A DNA stretch of 38,259 nt. Origin: Verrucomicrobiota bacterium. GTDB taxonomy: Bacteria; Verrucomicrobiota; Verrucomicrobiia; Limisphaerales; JADLHS01. Location: the NCBI GenBank assembly GCA_008933055.1, contig WBXK01000005.1, positions 1-38,259 of the forward strand, in the 5' to 3' direction. The notes beneath the pieces are model-generated. The model ran no database searches. It was not told where the DNA came from and saw only the letters and a program-made list of their open reading frames with translations. Positions 1-8,484 of the stretch are shown here, piece by piece. Position numbers and translations under genes: made by a program. Within the stretch, counting starts at the first letter, position 1, and every line of letters begins with the position of its first letter.

Positions 1-49
<49 letters not shown>

Positions 50-111
50 CTCCGAAGTGTGGTGAAGCTATCCCGTCCGCCCGGAATCGCCAAGAAAAAA
101 CTCCCTATTGT

Positions 112-1173
112 TCAGCCGAGCTTACTGCGCAGTGCTTCGGCGATCTTCAAAAACGCCTGGCCCGAAGGTTTGTCTGGTCCTGAAACCACGACGGGCACGC
201 CGCGGTCGCCGCCTTCGCGGATTTCGGTGTAGAGCGGGACTTCGCCAAGGAACGGAATCTTCAATCGCTCTGCTTCGTTGCGTCCACCGCCGTGGCCGAA
301 GATTTCCACGCGCTCACCATTGGGAGTAGTGTAGTAACTCATGTTCTCCACAATGCCGAGGATGGGCACGTTGACTTTCTCGAACATTCCGATGCCTTTG
401 CGCACGACCCCGAGTGACGCCTCTTGTGGCGTGGTCACGATGACCCCGCCGTCCAGTGGCACCGTCTGGCAAAGGGTGAGTTGCGCGTCGCCGGTGCCCG
501 GTGGGAGGTCAACAAGCAGATAATCCAGTTCGCCCCAGTCCACGACGGTGATGAATTGCTGGATAGTGCGCTGGATCATGGGGCCGCGCCAGATGACAGG
601 TTGATCGTCGTTCAGCAGGAACCCCATGCTCATCAGCTTCACGCCGTGGTTCGTCGGCGGAATCATCCTTTCCTGCTCGTTCAAGCCAGGGCGTTGGTTG
701 ATACCCATCATCAGCGGAACGCTCGGCCCATAGATGTCGCAATCCAACAAGCCGACTCGTGCTCCGAGATGTCTTAGGCCACACGCGAGATTCACTGAGG
801 TGGTGGATTTGCCGACACCGCCCTTGCCGCTGGCTACAGCCACAACGCGTTTGATTCCAGGCACGCGATTCTGATTCGCCCACGGCGTCGAACCTCCGGC
901 CCCGGCAGGCGCGCCAGCAGCGGCCGCGGGCTGGTTGACGTCCACGTGAACGACACGCACACCGGCAAGGCTTTTCAGCACTACCTCACAGTCCGCCTTG
1001 ATCTGTTTGGCGGCTTCGATGTTGGCGGAGGTCAGTTGCAAAGTGACTGCGATGGCGTCGGCGTTGGTGGCGATGTTTTTTACAAGGCCGAACGAGACGA
1101 CGTCCCGCGAATAGCCGGGATATTTTACGGCTTTGAGAGCGTTAAGGATTGTTTCTTGTGAGATCGAACTCAT
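112..1173 (-). CDS. Mrp/ApbC family P-loop ATPase (Fe-S cluster carrier-like)
   Basis: Putative cytoplasmic iron-sulfur cluster carrier or assembly ATPase of the Mrp/NBP35 family, 353 residues from the chosen ATG at 1173. An in-frame start at 1218 would add 15 residues unlike the family. Residues 1-85 form the DUF59/MIP18-like domain. A linker rich in Ala, Gly and Pro follows, then the ATPase with deviant Walker A SGKGGVGKST and family motifs DCDIYGPS, WRGPM and DLPPGTGD. Where many Mrp proteins have a CxxC that bridges the cluster at the dimer interface, after GIVENMSY, this one reads YTTPNGER and has no cysteine. No clear Shine-Dalgarno precedes the start. The gene faces away from the small cysteine-rich gene at 1351. 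Confidence 0.93.
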   Translation of the reverse strand: MSSISQETILNALKAVKYPGYSRDVVSFGLVKNIATNADAIAVTLQLTSANIEAAKQIKADCEVVLKSLAGVRVVHVDVNQPAAAAGAPAGAGGSTPWANQNRVPGIKRVVAVASGKGGVGKSTTSVNLACGLRHLGARVGLLDCDIYGPSVPLMMGINQRPGLNEQERMIPPTNHGVKLMSMGFLLNDDQPVIWRGPMIQRTIQQFITVVDWGELDYLLVDLPPGTGDAQLTLCQTVPLDGGVIVTTPQEASLGVVRKGIGMFEKVNVPILGIVENMSYYTTPNGERVEIFGHGGGRNEAERLKIPFLGEVPLYTEIREGGDRGVPVVVSGPDKPSGQAFLKIAEALRSKLG

Positions 1174-1281
1174 GGGGGGACAGGGTTGCCAGCCTGACCA
1201 GCGAAGGCAAGTTCGCATCGCTGAAAACCGGGTGCGAGAATCTACTTGGCAAGGTGCGCAAACAAACTACAGTTGTAAACA

Positions 1282-1324
1282 AGCCAAGCTAGCCGCCCCG
1301 GTGACACATCGGTGGCGGTTGGCT
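1282..1324 (+). promoter_or_regulatory. Hairpin in the leader of the small cysteine-rich gene
   Basis: The arms agccaa/ttggct (1282-1287 with 1319-1324) and ccgcc/ggcgg (1293-1297 with 1314-1318) form an 11-bp stem with a 5-nt bulge on the left side. It ends 26 nt before the ATG at 1351. No T-run follows, so it is not a simple terminator. It could affect mRNA stability or translation, or be a protein-binding palindrome near the promoter. Its function is not known. Confidence 0.4.
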
Positions 1325-1350
1325 AAGGCAAAACACACACAAAAGATACT

Positions 1351-1563
1351 ATGAAACTCATCAAATCACTGACGGTTGGACTCTTCGCCCTAGCATTAAT
1401 CGCCGGACCTGCAGCGTTCGCTGCCGACAAGAGCTGCTGCGAAAAAGCTAAGGCAGCTGGCAAGGACTGCGCACACAAATGCTGCGTGGAAGCTACCAAG
1501 GCCGCCAAAGTATGTGAAAAGTGCAACCACAAGAAAGACGAAAAGCACGAAGAGAAGAAGTAA
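1351..1563 (+). CDS. Small secreted cysteine-rich protein
   Basis: A 70-residue protein of unknown function. Residues 1-24 are a clear Sec signal peptide with a hydrophobic core and an AFA cleavage site, leaving a mature peptide of about 46 residues. That peptide has seven cysteines at 29, 30, 40, 44, 45, 55 and 58, arranged as CC, CxxxCC and CxxC. The C-terminal tail is rich in Lys, Glu and His. The composition suggests metal binding or disulfide bonding outside the cytoplasm; this is inference from residues only. The gene stands alone between a leader hairpin and a strong terminator, so it is probably transcribed as a short single-gene mRNA, perhaps at a high level. Confidence 0.8.
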   Translation: MKLIKSLTVGLFALALIAGPAAFAADKSCCEKAKAAGKDCAHKCCVEATKAAKVCEKCNHKKDEKHEEKK

Positions 1564-1587
1564 TTATCCTTCCATAGAAGGATAATT
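1562..1587 (+). repeat. Perfect 10-bp inverted repeat overlapping the stop codon
   Basis: The arms aattatcctt (1562-1571) and aaggataatt (1578-1587) are exact complements around the loop ccatag. The left arm begins inside the TAA stop of the small cysteine-rich gene. It sits directly before the terminator at 1592 and may protect the 3' end of the transcript. Confidence 0.6.
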
Positions 1588-1591
1588 GACG

Positions 1592-1622
1592 AACGACCGG
1601 GCTAATCCCCGGTCGTTTTTTT
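1592..1622 (+). terminator. Rho-independent terminator after the small cysteine-rich gene
   Basis: Stem aacgaccgg (1592-1600) pairs with ccggtcgtt (1609-1617) and is followed by an uninterrupted T-run to 1622. The GC-rich stem plus T-tract is a textbook intrinsic terminator for the gene ending at 1563. Confidence 0.88.
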
Positions 1623-1714
1623 AGTGCGATGGTGTTCTTGCTTTGAAATAAACCCCCGCTGCGTTTCAATCGTAATCAGTGCGCCGAACAACATGGGTTG
1701 AGGCGCTTTTGATT

Positions 1715-1732
1715 TTATTCCGCGCGGAATAA
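1715..1732. promoter_or_regulatory. 18-bp perfect palindrome, possible operator
   Basis: The 18 bases ttattccgcgcggaataa read identically on both strands. The site lies in the 228-bp gap between the terminator at 1622 and the phosphatase start at 1851. It may be a binding site for a dimeric regulator. A second inverted repeat, aacagg/cctgtt with loop gctg, lies at 1824-1839, just before the phosphatase start. I saw no convincing -35/-10 pair and no gene in this gap. Confidence 0.3.
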
Positions 1733-1850
1733 GCAGGTGCTGGGGCTGAAAACATGTGTCGCCTCGCATCAGCTTACCATTTTCAGAAGCGCATCGGCGA
1801 CCCTTGGTTTTTGACTTGGTTGTAACAGGGCTGCCTGTTCTACTTAGTCC

Positions 1851-2807
1851 ATGTCTGCCGTTCGCCGCGCCGTAATTGATGTCGGCACGAATTCCGTGAA
1901 GTTGCTTGTGGCTGATGTTTTAGGCCGCGAGATTCAACCCATCTGCGAAGAGAGCAAACAAACCCGTCTCGGTCAGGGGTTTTACGAAACGCACCGCCTG
2001 CTCCCCGAAGCCGTCGCAAATACGGCAAACGTCGTCGGTATGTTTGCCGCACAGGCGCGCAGCTTGAAGTCACTCCACATCTGTGTCATCGCCACGAGCG
2101 CCGCACGGGATGCGGTGAATGCGCATGAGCTTTCATCCGCCATCCAAGTTGCTTGCGGCATCCGTCTTGAAATCATCTCCGGCGAATGCGAGGCAGACTG
2201 GGCATTTCAAGGCGTGACCACGGATGCCTCCTTGGCGAGTGTTCCGTTTCTACTGTTGGACATCGGTGGCGGCAGCACTGAATTCATTTTGGGTGAAGGT
2301 GCGAAAAAGTATTTTCGCCACAGCTTCCGCCTCGGCACGGTTCGATTGATGGAAACCATCTCGCACAGTGATCCCCCCGCTGCAGACGAACTGGCGGACA
2401 CGCGGCGTTGGTTGCATGAGTTCATCGAGGACAAAATACGCCCGATGCTCGGCCCAGCGTTGGAACGCCAATCAAAACTTCATCCTGAAGGTAACGTCAT
2501 CCCGCTCGTGGGGACGGGCGGCACGACGACTATTCTGGCGCGCATGGAGGCGGCGTTGGAAACTTACGATCGCGTCGTCATCGAATCTACGAGGCTCAGC
2601 CTTACACGCGTGAAGTGGCACACGGAAAATCTCTGGTCACTGCCATTGGCAAAGCGACAAGAAATCGTCGGCCTGCCAAAGAAGCGTGCGGATGTGATTT
2701 TGCCCGGCGCGGTGATTATCGAGTCCGTGATGGAGGCGTTCGGCTTTCAGGAGTTACGTGTCAGCACGCGTGGGTTGCGATTCGCTGCGGTTATGGACAA
2801 CGCTTGA
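1851..2807 (+). CDS. Ppx/GppA family phosphatase
   Basis: Exopolyphosphatase or guanosine pentaphosphate phosphohydrolase family member with an ASKHA (actin-like) fold, 318 residues. This is the short, catalytic-core form without the C-terminal HD-type extension of the long E. coli enzymes. The N-terminal phosphate-1 motif VIDVGTNSVKLLVAD and the central phosphate-2 motif LLLDIGGGSTEFI are both clear, as is VGTGGTTT near residue 220. It would act in the cytoplasm on polyphosphate or pppGpp; the sequence does not decide between them. It converges on the DUF192 gene, with only 4 bp between the stop codons. Confidence 0.92.
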   Translation: MSAVRRAVIDVGTNSVKLLVADVLGREIQPICEESKQTRLGQGFYETHRLLPEAVANTANVVGMFAAQARSLKSLHICVIATSAARDAVNAHELSSAIQVACGIRLEIISGECEADWAFQGVTTDASLASVPFLLLDIGGGSTEFILGEGAKKYFRHSFRLGTVRLMETISHSDPPAADELADTRRWLHEFIEDKIRPMLGPALERQSKLHPEGNVIPLVGTGGTTTILARMEAALETYDRVVIESTRLSLTRVKWHTENLWSLPLAKRQEIVGLPKKRADVILPGAVIIESVMEAFGFQELRVSTRGLRFAAVMDNA

Positions 2808-2811
2808 GCTT

Positions 2812-3369
2812 CTACTTTGGAAAAAATGTTTCCAATAATGTTCCTTGTTCCGCGCGGATGAGCGCGCCGTTGGTGACGCCGTGTCGCTTAAACCAGCCTT
2901 GTGGTACTTCGAGAACGAATTGAATGTTGCCCGTCCGGGATTGCACGCCACGCTCGTCGCCGGGTTGCAGATCAATGATCTCAGCGATCTTGCCGTCCGG
3001 TTCGATGTACGCTGCCGAGAGTGGCACTAGACAGTTCCGCATGTAAAAATTTCTCGGCTCTGCGTTGGAGAACACAAAGATCATGGCTTCGTTTTCCGCC
3101 ATGCTTGTCCGGAACATCATGCCCGTGGCGATTTCTACCGGTTTACGACAAATCTCCGCGACCATCTCTTCGCTGCCGACACTCACTTTCAGGGTCGGCA
3201 ATTTCGCTTGCGCGTGCAGTAAATGTTGCACGGGAGCGAACGTCACAGGAACACTGGCTGGTCGATTGGCTGGGGCTGGCTTTTCGGACGTGATGAAAAG
3301 CGCACCGGCGATCACGAGGGCGACAACGATGACGACTAACCAAGGATTTTTTTTCTGCACTGTCTTCAC
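2812..3369 (-). CDS. DUF192 family protein, membrane-anchored
   Basis: 185 residues. An N-terminal segment at about residues 9-26 is a membrane anchor or uncleaved signal. The DUF192 domain covers the last 120 residues, with the family's pattern of GMMFRTSM, an MIFVF segment, FYMRNCLVPLSAAYI, a DLQPGDE-like turn and a final FVLEVPQGWFKRHGV. The family's function is unknown; members are small beta-barrel proteins usually sent to the periplasm. It stands alone on the minus strand, with its own upstream region facing kdsB. Confidence 0.85.
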   Translation of the reverse strand: MKTVQKKNPWLVVIVVALVIAGALFITSEKPAPANRPASVPVTFAPVQHLLHAQAKLPTLKVSVGSEEMVAEICRKPVEIATGMMFRTSMAENEAMIFVFSNAEPRNFYMRNCLVPLSAAYIEPDGKIAEIIDLQPGDERGVQSRTGNIQFVLEVPQGWFKRHGVTNGALIRAEQGTLLETFFPK

Positions 3370-3460
3370 GCCCGACAGTTTAGCAGTGGCATTGTTTTAT
3401 AACAGAATTATTCCAGATGGGTTCGCGCTGGTTTGTTTCTAATGGATTAGTATCCTTATC

Positions 3461-3489
3461 CGGTCACAGGCTGACGCTGGACCGTTTTT
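3461..3489 (+). terminator. Terminator-like hairpin in the kdsB leader
   Basis: Arms cggtc (3461-3465) and gaccg (3480-3484), with an inner cag/ctg, form an imperfect stem followed by ttttta. It lies 16 nt before the kdsB start and no plus-strand gene ends just upstream, so it would be a leader attenuator rather than a gene-end terminator. The stem is short and may be chance. Confidence 0.25.
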
Positions 3490-3504
3490 AGCAGAACAAT
3501 TGAG

Positions 3505-4239
3505 ATGAAAATCATCGGAGTCATTCCCGCACGCTACGCCTCCAGCCGGTTTCCCGGCAAGCCGCTCCATCCCATCGCGGGCAAGCCGCTCATCCAGCGC
3601 GTCGTCGAGCAATGCCGCAAAGCGAAGTCGCTTTCTGAAATCATCGTCGCTACGGACGATGCGCGCATTGCGGAGGTGGCGAAGGCTTTTTGCCGTGTGG
3701 AGATGACGCGCGAGGATCATCCAAGCGGATCAGATCGTATTGCGGAAGTGGCGGCGCGTTGCCAGTGCGACGCTATCGTGAACATCCAAGGTGACGAGCC
3801 GTTGATTGATCCCGTTGTAATTGACTTGGTAGCGCAGGCGTTGGTGGGGTGCGAAATGTCCACAGCCGCCACTCAGATCAAGGATGCCGCCGAATACGAC
3901 AGCGCGAATGTGGTGAAAGTCGTTGTCAACCTCGCCGGTCACGCTTTATATTTTTCGCGGCGCACGATTCCGTATCTGCGCGACGCCGCCAGTCGTTCAG
4001 CAAGCGAACAGTTGGCGGCATTTCCTTTTTTGAAACACCTCGGCATATACGGATTCCGGCGTGAGACGTTGTTGCGGCTGGTGAAATTTCCAGTGTCGCA
4101 TTTAGAAAATGCAGAAAAGCTCGAACAGTTACGTGCGCTGGACAACGGCATCCAGATCGCCGTGGTGAAAGTAGATTACGACAGCGTGGGCGTGGATGTG
4201 CCGGGAGATGTGGAGCGGGTGGAAAAACTGTTGAAGTAG
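3505..4239 (+). CDS. kdsB: 3-deoxy-manno-octulosonate cytidylyltransferase (CMP-Kdo synthetase)
   Basis: Activates Kdo with CTP to CMP-Kdo for the inner core of LPS, in the cytoplasm. At 244 residues it has the usual family length. The N-terminal nucleotide-binding motif IPARYASSRFPGKPL is canonical, as are IVATDD, the DHPSGSDRIAEV segment and NIQGDEPLI. The C-terminal YDSVGVDVPGDVERVE is also typical. It is first in a plus-strand run with pyrG (65 bp downstream) and folC. Its presence shows that the organism makes Kdo and therefore an LPS-type outer membrane. Confidence 0.96.
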   Translation: MKIIGVIPARYASSRFPGKPLHPIAGKPLIQRVVEQCRKAKSLSEIIVATDDARIAEVAKAFCRVEMTREDHPSGSDRIAEVAARCQCDAIVNIQGDEPLIDPVVIDLVAQALVGCEMSTAATQIKDAAEYDSANVVKVVVNLAGHALYFSRRTIPYLRDAASRSASEQLAAFPFLKHLGIYGFRRETLLRLVKFPVSHLENAEKLEQLRALDNGIQIAVVKVDYDSVGVDVPGDVERVEKLLK

Positions 4240-4245
4240 AAACTC

Positions 4246-4294
4246 AGGAACTCAGTAAGAACAGGGAATGCTTTCCCTAGGTTTCTGGGTTCCT
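4246..4294 (+). promoter_or_regulatory. Long hairpin between kdsB and pyrG
   Basis: The outer arms aggaactcag (4246-4255) and ctgggttcct (4285-4294) pair with one G-U. An aac/gtt segment follows, then an inner stem agggaa/ttccct (4263-4268 with 4273-4278) with loop tgct. This is about 19 bp in all. It ends 10 nt before the pyrG ATG and has no T-run. The bases just before pyrG read tcctcctt, which resembles the anti-Shine-Dalgarno and not a Shine-Dalgarno. The structure may control pyrG expression or mRNA processing between the two genes. Confidence 0.45.
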
Positions 4295-4304
4295 CCTTAA
4301 TAAA

Positions 4305-5918
4305 ATGAAATTTATATTCGTCACAGGCGGCGTGGTCAGTTCGCTCGGCAAGGGTCTCACGGCTGCCGCGCTCGGCACGTTGCTGGAAAATCGTGGCCTC
4401 AAGGTCGCCATGCAGAAGTTTGATCCCTACCTCAACGTGGATCCGGGCACCATGTCGCCGTATCAACATGGCGAGGTCTATGTCCTGGACGATGGCGCGG
4501 AAACCGATCTCGATCTCGGCCACTACGAGCGTTTCACCAACACCAAACTCTCGCGGTTAAACAATCTCACCAGCGGCCAAGTTTATCAGACGGTGCTGAA
4601 CAACGAGCGCGAGGGCATTTATCTCGGCAAGACCGTTCAGGTGATCCCGCATGTCACCGACGAGATCAAGCGCCGCATCTGGCTCGTGGCCGACCAGACT
4701 AAAGCCGATGTGCTCATCACCGAGATCGGTGGTACCACGGGCGACATTGAAGGCTTGCCGTTCCTCGAGGCCATCCGCGAGTTCGCGCTCGAAGCGGGCA
4801 TCGGGAACACCTGTTTCATCCATGTTACCTATGTGCCGTTTATCAAGGCGGCGGGTGAGCTTAAGACCAAACCCACACAACAATCCGTCGCTAAGCTGCG
4901 CGAAATCGGTATCTCGCCGCATCTGATTGCCGCGCGTTGCGAGAAGCCGCTGGATAAGGAATTGCGCCAGAAGATTTCCATGTTTTGCAGCGTCGCTCAG
5001 GAAGCCGTCATCGAAGTGAAGGATGTGGATCATTCCATCTATGAGTTGCCGTTGATGCTTCAGCGTGAGCGCGCAGACGAGCTTGTCTGTCGTGTATTGC
5101 ACCTAGAAACGCCCGCCCCGAAGATGGCCCATTGGCAGGAGATCATTCGCAAACTCATCGCGCCGCAACATCGCGTGCGCATTGGCGTCGTCGGCAAATA
5201 CATCGGTCTGCAAGACGCTTACAAATCCGTCTACGAAGCCATCATGCACGGAGGTATCGCAAATGATTGCGGCGTGGAGCTCGTGCAAGTGGACGCCGAG
5301 GAAATCGAGAAGAAAGACGGCGAGAAAATTCTTCAAGGACTCGGTGGTATCTGTGTGCCGGGCGGGTTTGGCGAACGCGGTATTGAAGGCAAGATCAAGG
5401 CTGCTAAGTTTGCGCGTGAAAACAAAGTTCCCTACCTCGGCCTGTGCCTTGGGATGCAGATCGCAACGATTGAATTTGCCCGCAACGTGATGAAACTGGA
5501 GAAAGCACACTCCACCGAGTTCGACGAGAACACGCCGCACCCCGTCATCGCGCTGCTCGACGCACAACGCAAAGTCACAAAAAAAGGCGGCACCATGCGC
5601 CTCGGCGCGCAGCCCTGCCAGCTCACCGTCGGCTCGAAGGCTAGTCAACTCTACGGTTCATTCGTCATCCACGAACGCCATCGCCACCGTTTTGAGTTCA
5701 ACAACGCCTATCGCGAGAGATTTGAGAAGGCCGGATTCACCTTCAGCGGCATGTCACCGGACGGTAAGCTCGTGGAAGTGATTGAACTGAAGGACCACCC
5801 GTTCTACATCGCGAGCCAGTTCCATCCCGAATTTCTGAGCAAGCCGCACCAGCCGCATCCGTTGTTCAAAGGCTTCATCGCCGCCGCGCATCATCACATC
5901 CATCACAAGCCGATCTGA
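4305..5918 (+). CDS. pyrG: CTP synthase (glutamine hydrolysing)
   Basis: Makes CTP from UTP, ATP and glutamine, the last step of pyrimidine nucleotide synthesis. The 537-residue length is normal. The N-terminal synthase domain starts with [13 protein letters not shown], with [15 protein letters not shown] and [20 protein letters not shown] after it. The C-terminal class I glutamine amidotransferase domain (from about residue 285) has its nucleophile Cys381 in YLGLCLGMQ and the His/Glu pair in QFHPEF. Its neighbour kdsB uses the CTP made here. Together with folC, 17-44 nt downstream, it is likely in one transcript. Confidence 0.98.
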   Translation: MKFIFVTGGVVSSLGKGLTAAALGTLLENRGLKVAMQKFDPYLNVDPGTMSPYQHGEVYVLDDGAETDLDLGHYERFTNTKLSRLNNLTSGQVYQTVLNNEREGIYLGKTVQVIPHVTDEIKRRIWLVADQTKADVLITEIGGTTGDIEGLPFLEAIREFALEAGIGNTCFIHVTYVPFIKAAGELKTKPTQQSVAKLREIGISPHLIAARCEKPLDKELRQKISMFCSVAQEAVIEVKDVDHSIYELPLMLQRERADELVCRVLHLETPAPKMAHWQEIIRKLIAPQHRVRIGVVGKYIGLQDAYKSVYEAIMHGGIANDCGVELVQVDAEEIEKKDGEKILQGLGGICVPGGFGERGIEGKIKAAKFARENKVPYLGLCLGMQIATIEFARNVMKLEKAHSTEFDENTPHPVIALLDAQRKVTKKGGTMRLGAQPCQLTVGSKASQLYGSFVIHERHRHRFEFNNAYRERFEKAGFTFSGMSPDGKLVEVIELKDHPFYIASQFHPEFLSKPHQPHPLFKGFIAAAHHHIHHKPI

Positions 5919-5962
5919 AATCGGGCAACTACGGGGTGCCCAATTGCCGTTTTCTGCAACCG

Positions 5963-7255
5963 ATGTCCTACGCCGAAGCCATCCAGTTTCTATACGGACT
6001 TCAGATGTTCGGCGCGCGACCCGGGTTGCAGACAACCCGGCAGCTTGCAGCCTTGACGGGCAATCCTCAGGATAAACTCCGTTTCATTCACGTCGCAGGA
6101 ACGAACGGCAAAGGTTCGACCTGTGCGATGTTGGAGAGCATTTACCGCGCGGCTGGATTGCGCGTAGGATTGTTCACGTCGCCGCATCTGGTTTCGTTTC
6201 GTGAACGGATTCAGGTGAATCGGGAATTGATTTCGGCAAGTGGGGTGGCGCGGTTGGCCTCGGATATTCAGTTGTCGTTGAAAACATTTTCTGATGACCA
6301 GCACCCGACGATGTTTGAAGTGGTAACGGTGTTGGCGTTGCGCCATTTCGCAGAGCAGAAGTGCGATCTGGTGATCTGGGAAACAGGCCTCGGCGGACGG
6401 CTGGACGCGACGAACATCGTCACTCCGCTGGCGAGCGTCATCACGAACATCGCGCTCGATCATCAAGCATGGCTCGGTGATACCCTCGCCAAGATCGCGG
6501 CGGAAAAGGCTGGCATCATCAAGACCGGTGTGCCAGTGGTCACGACGGAACGTGGAGCTGAGGCTTTGGGGGTGGTTGAAAGGGTAGCGCGAGAAAACAA
6601 TTCCCCGCTCACTCGAGTCGAATCCACTCCATCCACTATCCTACCCCCTTCATCTTCACTTTCTGGCTCGCACCAAAGGACAAATTCAGCCTTGGCTCGC
6701 GCGACCGTTGAGATTCTCCGCGAAACCATTCCTGTCTCCGATGCACAGATTGCCGCAGGTCTCGCGCAAGTGAAATGGCTGGGGCGCTTGCAGCTCATCA
6801 CGCGTCAGAACGGCCAGCAGGTCTTGCTGGATGGCGCGCACAACATCGCGGGAGTCCAGACGTTGCGAGCTGCGCTTGAACAGAACTTCAAGCGAACAGA
6901 TCGCACGCTCATTCTCGGTATGTTGGGCGACAAAGATTGGCAGGTGATGTGTGACATGCTCGCGCCCCTCGCCTCGCGCATCATGCTCGTGCCGGTGGAT
7001 AGCGCACGCACCGCGACGCCGGAGGAACTTGCCGTGGTCTGTCGCGCCGCGAATCCACAGGCGGAAATTCACTGCATAAAAACTTTGTCGGTAGCTTTGG
7101 AGAGCGCGGCGGAAGACGCATTCGTTGTGATCGCGGGTTCGCTCTACCTGATCGGAGCGGCGCTGGCATTGTTGGATCCGGAATTCAGCGGAAGTGGGGA
7201 CGAACGCGGATTGAATGAATGGGGCGGCGGGCAGAAATCAAATTCCCCGCGCTGA
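5963..7255 (+). CDS. folC: Folylpolyglutamate synthase / dihydrofolate synthase
   Basis: Adds glutamate to dihydropteroate and then to folates, an ATP-dependent Mur-ligase-type reaction in the cytoplasm. I chose the ATG at 5963, which gives the family-like start MSYAEAIQFLYGLQMFG. A GTG at 5936 would add nine residues. The P-loop HVAGTNGKGST is followed by FTSPHLVSFRERI, ETGLGGRLDATN and NIALDH, all typical. A Pro/Ser-rich stretch around residues 215-235 is looser than usual. The C-terminus continues about 20 residues past the usual end, and its last 18 bp overlap the 3' end of the opposite-strand gene at 7238. Confidence 0.94.
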   Translation: MSYAEAIQFLYGLQMFGARPGLQTTRQLAALTGNPQDKLRFIHVAGTNGKGSTCAMLESIYRAAGLRVGLFTSPHLVSFRERIQVNRELISASGVARLASDIQLSLKTFSDDQHPTMFEVVTVLALRHFAEQKCDLVIWETGLGGRLDATNIVTPLASVITNIALDHQAWLGDTLAKIAAEKAGIIKTGVPVVTTERGAEALGVVERVARENNSPLTRVESTPSTILPPSSSLSGSHQRTNSALARATVEILRETIPVSDAQIAAGLAQVKWLGRLQLITRQNGQQVLLDGAHNIAGVQTLRAALEQNFKRTDRTLILGMLGDKDWQVMCDMLAPLASRIMLVPVDSARTATPEELAVVCRAANPQAEIHCIKTLSVALESAAEDAFVVIAGSLYLIGAALALLDPEFSGSGDERGLNEWGGGQKSNSPR

Positions 7256-8467
7256 CCCAAACTTCACTCGATAGACATGCGCGTCCCACGGGCCGAAGTG
7301 GTCGGTGAACGTTCCTTGCTTCGCGAAGACATTGCGGTTTTCTCCCAATACCTCGACGACTTCCAAGTCTGGAAATTGTTCCAACGTAAACGTCCCTTCG
7401 GTTTCCAGCGGACGCATCGCAACCGCGAAGATGTAGGTGAAGCCGCCGACCTGCTTGACCATCATGGCGATGGGTGCGGCGGTGTTCACGGATTGAATCC
7501 TCACTGCATTCGTTATGGTGGGAGAATTGAGAACAGGCGCGAGGCTGATGATCTGCTGGTTCAACTTAGTGACGGCGGCGAGCATTTCCTTATCCGCCAG
7601 TAACGCAGCTTCAACGAACTTAGGCTTGAACTGGTGCGCAAAGTAGATGATCCCGCGCGAGCCGTGGATAAGCGACATCCAGACTTCCGCCCGAACTTCG
7701 TGCGGTGTGGGCTTGAATCGAGGATGATCGCCATGCGTAGTTTCGATGCAGTTCCACACGGGTTTTTCATCGCGAGTCCAGTGGCGCAATCGCTCGATGC
7801 CGAGCGGCACGTACCAGAGATTTCCCATAACCTCAGCGTCGAGATGCGTAGCCGGATAGATGTCAAAAGACGCGATATCGCAGGCTTCGAGATAGAGCGG
7901 ATAATCTTCTGGGTGATGATTGCGAGTGCCACGCCCATACCAATTATGCCACGCTACGCCTTGGCCGAGATTTAGCAGCACCGGACGGGTCGAATCGTTA
8001 GCAATCATTCGACGATAATCTGCGGTGACTCTTTCCACGGGCACAGGTTTGGCAAGGCCGAAGCGCGCGCCCCAAGTCGTTGCATTGTCCGGCTCGTCGC
8101 GGTGCATCCAAGCGAGAATGTTTGAACATGCAGGATGATTGAGGGCGAGTTGATTTTGATCGCAGACCACAAGCATCCCCGCTTTGCTCAAGGCAGAAAG
8201 CTGTTTGTCAGTCGGTCCTTCCCAAAGGCCGACAAACGTATTGATGCCGATATCGTGGTAGGCTGGAGCGTTGCCTGGGTCTTGAAGCCAGACCGCGATG
8301 GGAAAAAAAGCAGGATTAGTATGCGTCGTCTGCCAAGCGTTGAGCGCGGTGTGATTGGTTTCGGCAAAAATTGCGCAATTAACCTTCCCCGCTATCGAGG
8401 CGACAAGCATTGCCATGACAGTGAATCCCACACTTACATTGGAATGTTGGTTTCGGTGAGTAGTCAT
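7238..8467 (-). CDS. Secreted TIM-barrel glycoside hydrolase-like protein
   Basis: 409 residues with an N-terminal signal segment (hydrophobic at about residues 14-27). It resembles the clan GH-A type barrels found in many putative Verrucomicrobial glycosidases, but the exact family cannot be told from sequence reading. Candidate catalytic acids are Glu125 in MHRDEPDN, at the expected end of strand 4, and Glu242 in WNCIETTHGD, near strand 7. Aromatic residues around them (WLQDPGN, WHNWYGRG, FDIYPA) suit a sugar-binding cleft. The last 100 residues look like a C-terminal beta domain. The decayed sugar ABC ATPase directly upstream hints at an old sugar-use locus. Substrate unknown. Confidence 0.65.
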   Translation of the reverse strand: MTTHRNQHSNVSVGFTVMAMLVASIAGKVNCAIFAETNHTALNAWQTTHTNPAFFPIAVWLQDPGNAPAYHDIGINTFVGLWEGPTDKQLSALSKAGMLVVCDQNQLALNHPACSNILAWMHRDEPDNATTWGARFGLAKPVPVERVTADYRRMIANDSTRPVLLNLGQGVAWHNWYGRGTRNHHPEDYPLYLEACDIASFDIYPATHLDAEVMGNLWYVPLGIERLRHWTRDEKPVWNCIETTHGDHPRFKPTPHEVRAEVWMSLIHGSRGIIYFAHQFKPKFVEAALLADKEMLAAVTKLNQQIISLAPVLNSPTITNAVRIQSVNTAAPIAMMVKQVGGFTYIFAVAMRPLETEGTFTLEQFPDLEVVEVLGENRNVFAKQGTFTDHFGPWDAHVYRVKFGSARGI

Positions 8468-8484
8468 TTGCGTCAGTCTACATC

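Noticed and set aside
7277-7603. Plus-strand open frame of 108 residues opposite the glycosidase-like gene
   Set aside because: It is a shadow of the minus-strand gene, with an Arg/Asp/His-rich composition and no domain.
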